Source of the DNA: Cercospora beticola
Taxonomy: Eukaryota > Ascomycota > Dothideomycetes > Mycosphaerellales > Mycosphaerellaceae
NCBI RefSeq assembly: GCF_033473495.1
Contig: NC_088939.1
Span: 3,596,001 to 3,660,000, forward strand
Direction of reading: 5' to 3'
DNA length: 64,000 nucleotides
Shown here: positions 58,296 to 64,000 of the stretch, one piece after another
Position numbering within the stretch: position 1 is the first letter of the stretch
Layout of the letters: each line of letters begins with the position of its first letter
The notes under the pieces: model-generated
Told to the model about the DNA's origin: nothing
The model's input: the letters and a program-made list of their open reading frames with translations, nothing else
Database searches by the model: none
Position numbers and translations under genes: made by a program

Positions 58296-59497
58296 TTAAG
58301 CGCGAGACATGACACCCCAAGCACGGATTTTGTTGTCGGTGTAACCAGCGAACAGAGTCTGGCCATCAGCAGACCAAGCGAGCGAAATACACTCTGGGTC
58401 ACGGGCCTTGCCGCCGGACTCGACGAACTCTGGGCGGAGCTCATCAACCTTGCTCTTCTTCTCGAGGTCGAAGATGACAATCTCCTTGGCGGTGGCAGCG
58501 CAGAGCCAGTAGCGGTTTGGCGAGAAGACGAGAGCGTGGATCTCGTCACCAGCGCTGAGCGAGTAGAGGTGCTTGGACTCGTTGAGGTCCCAGAGCATGG
58601 TGGTACCGTCCTTACCACCGGAGGCGCAGAGGGATCCGTCAGGAGAGATGGTGACGGTGTTGATGTAGCCAGTGTGGCCAATGTGGTCGGTCTGCAGACG
58701 GCAGGTGGAGAGCTCCCAGACCTGGTTTTCGAAGTCAGCGCATTGTCCCGATTCTAGTGTCCAACGTCTAGTGCATGCATTGATCGACAGGGGATCAGTA
58801 TGCCTTATAGGCAGGTTTGTTTCATAGCCGTAGATGGCGGCTCTAAAGTAGCAAATACTTGTTTAAAGCATCATGTGAGGGCGGAGGGGAAAGCAGCGTC
58901 TCTAGCTGAACATACCTTGACGAACTTGTCCCAACCAGCAGAGACGATGACTGGGTTTTGTGGGTTTGGCGAGAAGCGCACGCAGGAGACCCACTCGGTG
59001 TGTCCCTTGTCGGTGATGGTGTACTTGCAGTCACCAAGGGTGTTCCACAGCTTGATGGTGCGGTCGCGCGAACCGGACACGATCTGGCGGTTGTCGGCAG
59101 AGAAGGAGACGGAGAGGACGTCGTTGTTGTGTCCGACGAAGCGGCGGGTGGTCTGGCCAGTGGACAGCTCCCACAGGCGCAGAGTCTTGTCCCACGAGGA
59201 AGAAAGAGCGTAGGCACCGTCGGAGGAGATCACGCAGTCGGAGACGATGTGGGAGTGGCCGTGGAGCGAGCGCTTTGGGTAGCCGTAGCTGGTGTCGTCG
59301 CGGGTCAAGTTCCAGACAATGAGAGTCTTGTCACGGGAACCAGACAGGAGCATGTTTGGGCTGTCAATTGCTGTTAGCCAATGCTGGTCTGCTCACTTGC
59401 GCCGCGTGTATTCTTACTTCTCGAGAGAAGTGGCCAAGCTGGTGACCCAGCCGGAGTGGCCCTCGAGGGTACCGCGGAGGACGAGCTGCTCTGCCAT
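58296..59497 (-). CDS. cpc2: RACK1/Cpc2 G-beta-like ribosomal scaffold
   Basis: Three exons: 59497-59418, 59360-58916 and 58721-58296; 316 aa, the usual length. Intron 1 is 57 bp, and intron 2 is 194 bp and holds a snoRNA. Splices give LEKs boundary ENPNMLLSG and KFVKVWELSTC. Seven WD40 repeats are seen, with motifs such as [44 protein letters not shown] and [11 protein letters not shown]. The protein sits on the head of the 40S ribosome, links kinases to translation, and in fungi affects general amino acid control, growth and development. Confidence 0.95.
58791..58879 (-). ncRNA. snR24: U24-like box C/D snoRNA in cpc2 intron 2
   Basis: Within the 194-bp second intron, on the sense strand, a box C (ATGATGC, 58874-58868) and a box D (CTGA, 58798-58795) bound a segment of about 85 nt. 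The segment TATTTGCTACTTTAGA after box C matches the 5' guide of yeast snR24/U24 (TATTTGCTACTTCAGA), which directs 2'-O-methylation of large-subunit rRNA. Yeast snR24 also lies in the intron of the RACK1 gene ASC1. The 3' guide next to box D is not the known one, and box D' is weak. Exact ends are estimated. Confidence 0.72.
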
Positions 59498-59817
59498 TGT
59501 TGCTGTGGTGTGGGAGTTCGTGTGGTTGGGAGAGGTGAAGTGGGCGTGTCGAGCGGAAATCTGAAATCCAAAAGCCCAAAAGTCGAATTGCGAGTGGAAT
59601 TCCGAGTGCGCGACTAGCGCAAGGCCTGAGGCACCACAATCGCGGGCTCTGCTCCGCTCTCCTGCTCTACTGTCCAACAGCTCATGAACACAGACCACCT
59701 AGGAATTTTCGTGGACGTGATACTCTATTTATTGTACCTATCTACACTGTACATGACGGGACTGTTCCAAATGCTGGGACATACTGCATCTACCCAAGAC
59801 CGCGGCTGTCGATATTC
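59498..59817. promoter_or_regulatory. Interval holding the cpc2 promoter
   Basis: 320 bp between the idp stop and the cpc2 start, both genes on the minus strand. The leader before the ATG contains pyrimidine-rich stretches on the sense strand, as in ribosomal protein-type genes. Confidence 0.45.
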
Positions 59818-61242
59818 TTACAGCTTCGAGCTGAGCACAGCTCGCATTCTCTTCTCCACTGCATCGAGGTATTCGGTCGTCGTCACGTAGTCGTTCTTCT
59901 TTCCACAGCTGATGGCCAAGTCCTTGGTCATGATGCCTTGCTCATCAACAACGTGGATACATGCCTCCTCCAAGCTCTCAGCGAACTTGGTCACTTCTGG
60001 TGTGCCATCAAGTTCTCCACGCTTGGCAAGACCTCGTGTCCACGCAAAGATGGACGCGATGGGGTTTGTTGAGGTTGGGTTGCCCTTCTGGTGCTCGCGG
60101 TAGTGGCGGGTGACGGTACCGTGAGCGGCTTCGGCCTCAAAGGTCTTTCCATCTGGAGTGACTAGCACTGAGGTCATGAGACCTAGGGATCCGAATCCTT
60201 GGGCAACGATATCGGATTGGACGTCACCGTCGTAGTCTATGTGCTGTCAGTGAATCGTGAAACCAGGGACAAGAGTCGGCAAGTACATACTCTTCATGGC
60301 AATGACCATGCCGCCCTCATTCTTGATCATTTGAGCGACCATGTCATCAATAAGACGGTGCTCGTACCACAGGCCCTTGGCTTCAAAGTCCTTGCGGTAA
60401 TCCTTCTCGTAGATCTCTTGGAAGATGTCCTTGAATCTTCCATCGTATGCCTTCAGGATTGTGTTTTTCGTTGTCATGTACATCGGGTATTCGAGAGAAA
60501 GAGCGTGCTTGAACGAAGAGTGGGCAAATCCCTTGATACTCTCCACAGTGTTGTACTGTGTCTGAGCTACACCGCCCTCGTGCTTGTCAGTGAACTCGAA
60601 GACCTGAATCTTTTGTGGCTCTCCGCCCTTCGGCGTGAAAACCATCTCCAGCTTGCCAGGGCCTTCGATGACTCTGTTTTGCGCACGATATTGGTCTCCG
60701 TGTGCGTGACGACCAATGACAATTGGCTTCTTCCAGCCTGGCACAAGTCGGGGTATCCGTGGAATCACAATCGGTTCTCTGAAGACAGTGCCGCCCAAGA
60801 TGTTTCGGATTGTGCCATTTGGAGACAGCCACATCTTCTTGAGCTTGAACTCCTCCACACGCGCCTCGTCGGGCGTGATGGTCGCGCATTTCACGCCCAC
60901 GCTGTATTTCTTGATTGCCTCAGCAGCATCCACTGTGATCTGGTCGTTCGTCTCATCACGCTTCTCCAGCCCCAAGTCGTAGTACTTGAGGTCGATGTCC
61001 AAGTATGGGTGGATGAATTTGTCTTTGATGTCCTTCCAGATGATCCTAGTCATTTCATCGCCATCAAGCTCGACGACCGGGTTCTTGACCTTGATCTTGG
61101 GAATCTGCTGTGACGCCATGTTTCTGCGCTGTACAACCTTTGCCGCGATTGGTCGTGGAAATGCGCGTGCAGCCGGAACGATTCTGGCGGAGGTGTGGGT
61201 GAGGGAGGGTGCGGCAGCGGTAAACGACCGAAGAGCAGACAT
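59818..61242 (-). CDS. idpA: NADP-dependent isocitrate dehydrogenase, dual targeting
   Basis: Two exons, 61242-60291 and 60236-59818, with a 54-bp intron; the splice uses the second of two close AGs and gives [15 protein letters not shown]. 456 aa. The catalytic core has [31 protein letters not shown], and [13 protein letters not shown] for the NADP enzyme, and [17 protein letters not shown]. It oxidises isocitrate to 2-oxoglutarate and yields NADPH. Residues 1-40 are an Arg/Ala/Ser-rich mitochondrial leader. A second Met ([11 protein letters not shown]) opens the core, and the C-terminus is SKL, a peroxisomal signal. As in Aspergillus IdpA, alternative starts may send the protein to mitochondria and peroxisomes. 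Confidence 0.95.
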
Positions 61243-61762
61243 GATCAGTGATTATGTATGTACGGCGGGCGGGATCGGTTGAGTAGTGTCTGGCGCCGCT
61301 GAGTGGGCGGTAGTTTTGCTTGACGTGCGAAGTCTCCTTCACAAGAGACCTTTACCCGAGGGCAAAGCTACTATGCGTGAATGCGGCGGTATCGGCGGCG
61401 TCATCCCCGCCAATGATCGAAGCTGTTCGCCAGCTGCGCTGTGCGCTGCGGCTGATTACCCTGTCATGCCCTGCATCCAGCTCTTATCGCCGGCCATCGG
61501 TGGTATGCAGTGACGGCAGCAGCGACATCACGTCCAGGACTCGTGGTACCTTTTACATGCTCACTTCTCAACGATATATATGGCGAGACGCGAAACATAC
61601 ATTGATTTTGCTTTACAACCACACAGTTGCTGATCAGCCTACAGGCAGCAATGCCCAAGATCGCTCTCAGACCATTCGCCATACGCAATCAAGCTGCAAG
61701 CCGACCAACCTCCGCACCTGCATCGCTCGCGCGGAATGCACGCCGTCGACACATCTTCTGTA
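61243..61762. other. Interval upstream of idpA, 0.5 kb
   Basis: Between the stop of the Cys-motif gene and the idpA start, both on the minus strand. It contains the idpA promoter. No other gene is seen. Confidence 0.5.
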
Positions 61763-62815
61763 CTACGAGTTCGCCATGATCCTTGTGATCACACTCATCA
61801 CGCTGTTAGCGAACACAATAGCCTCATCCTTATCGGTCAAGTGTGGGAAATGCTGGACAATTTTGTCTGAATGCCAATCCAGAGTCCCCTCCAGCTTCAA
61901 TTTCCTGCGAAAACTATTCCTGCCTGCCACTGAACTCAAATCGACGTCAGGCATATTCTTGAAAAAGGCTTCTACTTCGCGTTCGAACGATTGGTCTTGT
62001 GGAGGGAGATGGTTCTCGTGAGGTCCTCGCAACGGGCGAGGCATTGCTTGGGTCAGTACACTGGCTGGCGTGGCTGATGGCAGACGTTTAAAGTTCCTTA
62101 GTTGAATGCGGTACAGTTCCCAACTGAGTTCCCAGGAGACCTTCGGCTTCGCATATTCCTGCTGACGACGCTCTTCACGGCGGCGATCTTCTTCTCGAGC
62201 TGAGTGCTCTTGTCGCTGGCGCTGGCGTGTCTCCTCCTCCGCCTGCGCTTTAGCTTTCGCCTTCTGGCGCTCGCGCTCGAGCTTGGCTTGACGTTTGGCT
62301 TCTTGCTGGCGCTCGAACTCGCGCCTCTGCTTCTCATCCTGTGCACTTGCGCCACTTGGTCTCGACCTTGGGCCTTGGGGCCTTGTTGATCCACTGCCAG
62401 TTTGGGTATGCGCATCAGTGTAGCCCTGCTTGCTTTCTTGCTGTTCTCCTGGTACGTCGTAATTGGGTGGCTGACTCTTGCGTTTCAGCTCCTCCTGGTT
62501 CGCCCGTTCAATGCTATTCGTCCATCTCTGGAGTACCAAGTCCCAGTGGAGAGCTTCTTTGATGTGAACACCCCGGCATAACAAGCAAGCAGCAAGATCT
62601 TCTAGCATTAAATCCAGCTTTCTTGGGTTGCGAGAAATCGCAGGGATCTGCCGCAGTAGAATTCCGGCATTGTACCTATTATTCTTATGGATTGGATTAT
62701 GACAGAGCCTCCCATTCCCTTTCTTGATCTGTGCACTGCATGTCTTGCAGTCGGGCGGAATACCGAGTACCTCCTCTGCTTTCCAGGTGGGGCTCCAGGC
62801 TTTACTGAAGGTCAT
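61763..62815 (-). CDS. Unknown protein with Cys motif and coiled coil
   Basis: 350 aa from the ATG at 62815; the open frame begins upstream at a GTG, so a 5' exon cannot be excluded. Near residues 20-50 it has CKTCSAQIKKGNGRLCHNPI, resembling a small Cys-rich motif (C-x2-C...C-x-NPI) that recurs in fungal proteins of unknown role and may bind zinc. A long Arg/Gln/Glu-rich coiled coil at about 160-230 (EKQRREFERQQEAKRQAK) is followed by a C-terminal globular-looking part (FFKNMPDVDLSSVAGR, HFPHLTDKDEAIVFAN). I do not recognise a family, and no targeting signal is seen. Confidence 0.7.
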   Translation of the reverse strand: MTFSKAWSPTWKAEEVLGIPPDCKTCSAQIKKGNGRLCHNPIHKNNRYNAGILLRQIPAISRNPRKLDLMLEDLAACLLCRGVHIKEALHWDLVLQRWTNSIERANQEELKRKSQPPNYDVPGEQQESKQGYTDAHTQTGSGSTRPQGPRSRPSGASAQDEKQRREFERQQEAKRQAKLERERQKAKAKAQAEEETRQRQRQEHSAREEDRRREERRQQEYAKPKVSWELSWELYRIQLRNFKRLPSATPASVLTQAMPRPLRGPHENHLPPQDQSFEREVEAFFKNMPDVDLSSVAGRNSFRRKLKLEGTLDWHSDKIVQHFPHLTDKDEAIVFANSVMSVITRIMANS

Positions 62816-64000
62816 TTTGGAAAAGCACAAAATAGAGGAGCGGTCCTCTGACAGCACCAGGAGCGATGGGCAGAGACATATTGTATGCTATTCGAGAGGC
62901 CGCAGCAGGCACACCTCTTGCTGCGCCGCACGTCTCGAAACGCTACCAGAGCACATTCAAGCTTGAAGTCCAGCCCTGGGAGCTGCAGGCCTTCCACATC
63001 GGCTCAGTACAAAAGAGCTTCTGGTGGTCATGTGTGTTCCAATGCTTCGGGTCGAGGGGCTGTACATTCTGCAAGCGTTGCTAAAGAAAGTCAGAGAGCC
63101 CACAACTCGCCTATGCTACAGTGCGGCACAGTGCATTGGCGCTTCTCTGATACGCGCACGTGATCCATGAGTTGCAGCTTGGCCTTGCAACCACCTCTCC
63201 TGTCGCTCGCCGAGGCCAGAAGCAAAACGATATGAAGAGTCGTCCGTTTAACGGAATATGGCGAAGGCTGCTTGACAGGAATGGAGCAAATGCCAAGAGT
63301 ATATGCTGTTACTGTTAGATTGCGATCAAGTGGACGCAACAGGCTCTCGATTGCAGGCAAACTATAACCGACAATGTTGCAGATGCCAAAATGGTTTCGT
63401 TTTGTGCTTCGGATATGTTGACTGGAACAGTTTGTTTAGTGAGCCTCACTGTCATTATGACTTGGGCGCAGAGATATTGCGATTTATGCTCGGATGTGTC
63501 TCGGTGCCCATCTGCGAAACTGCTGGCGATGTGGCACCGTTCATGTCATTCTTCGCTTCTTGAGCAAAGACGGAATTGACGGCGTGGACTCCATAGGGTT
63601 GGCGTGAGGCCTCTGCTTGCTCGTCGTGCTCTCGAAGAGTGCTCGAGTTCATCGTCATACTCAAAGGTTGGGAATGTTGTGTTTCTTCTCGAGAGCAATT
63701 TTCTCTTGCGGTTCTTCGACGTTCACCTGTTATACGGGATGTGAGCGGGTAACTTTTACTTGTGCAACGATCACATGATGAGATGGGTGTCAGATAACAT
63801 TGCTTAGGCTGTGTTCAAGCCGTGACTGTGCTGGGTTGTTGCAGACGATACTTCCAGCTGATGCATGACCGGCGTTCTCGCGTCTAGTGACGAAGAAGGA
63901 AATTGGTGCCATTGAATAGTTGTACTTCATGGTCGCGCTCTCGCGCACGTGGCAGAGGCCTATTGAAGCTGGCTTGCATGTCGGTAGCGATGAGAACCGT
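62816..64000. other. Right-edge interval, 1.2 kb
   Basis: No confirmed gene. On the minus strand a short frame (63458-63658) and a decent coding-like stretch at the very edge (63884-64000, 38 codons then TAG, including FNRPLPRARERDHE) could be exons of a gene beginning beyond the window. No splice model links them convincingly. Confidence 0.35.

Noticed and set aside
60199..61113. 304-codon plus-strand frame
   Set aside because: It is the exact antisense of the isocitrate dehydrogenase exons; GC-rich codon use opens such shadows.
63458..64000. Two small minus-strand coding-like stretches at the right edge
   Set aside because: No start, splice link or domain could be shown; they are mentioned only as a possible partial gene.
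1..64000. CRISPR arrays, tRNA genes or rRNA
   Set aside because: No spaced repeats, no A/B-box pair with a tRNA fold and no rRNA segment were recognised by eye; the tandem repeat at 13063-14199 is LTR-derived.

Overview
The window is nuclear DNA of a filamentous ascomycete, most likely a dothideomycete. Reasons: short introns (about 50-100 bp, 194 bp in one case) with fungal splice signals, compact divergent and convergent gene pairs, fungus-typical proteins (GT2 hyphal glycosyltransferase, Iec3, Nop13, Cpc2/RACK1), and strong repeat-induced point mutation (RIP) of transposons. The exact taxon is an inference.

Bases 1-24082 are a transposon graveyard with almost no CpA or TpG, so almost no ATG and no TGA. 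Old reading frames survive with Gln, Trp, Cys and His codons turned into TAG, TAA, TAC or TAT. From left to right I read: a minus-strand gag-protease retroelement (1-2807) inserted in a truncated chromovirus copy (2808-4967, LTR 4773-4967); an older, more eroded stretch (4968-6836 and 14205-15649) split by a full chromovirus (6837-14199, three LTRs, target duplication ctaag); a 2.3-kb non-autonomous LTR element (15792-18122, target duplication tttag, 216-bp LTRs); and a Tad-like LINE on the plus strand (about 18180-23000). Two mutation strata are visible: recent elements lost CpA only, while older DNA kept C almost only in CpT.

From 24083 the composition is normal. I annotate 17 protein genes and one intronic RNA: an APH-fold kinase-like protein, a DapA-family aldolase, a GT2 glycosyltransferase lying in about 6.5 kb of gene-poor DNA, ATP synthase subunit g, the Rok1 helicase, an L-rhamnose-dehydrogenase-like SDR divergent from an amidohydrolase resembling L-rhamnono-lactonase, a Ser/Thr protein kinase, a Ser/Gly-rich surface protein, Swr1, a complex I subunit (NDUFB8 type), a secreted repeat protein with dibasic Kex2 sites, Iec3, Nop13, Cpc2/RACK1 with a U24-like box C/D snoRNA in intron 2, an NADP isocitrate dehydrogenase with both a mitochondrial leader and a C-terminal SKL, and an unknown Cys-motif coiled-coil protein.

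Housekeeping genes dominate 36-62 kb and are often head to head (atp20/rok1, SDR/lactonase, swr1/complex I, iec3/nop13) or tail to tail with 6-10 bp between stops. The most interesting items are the Kex2-type repeat protein, the context rules of RIP, the three-LTR chromovirus with an antisense reading-frame fossil, the snoRNA-bearing RACK1 intron and the sugar-catabolism gene pair.
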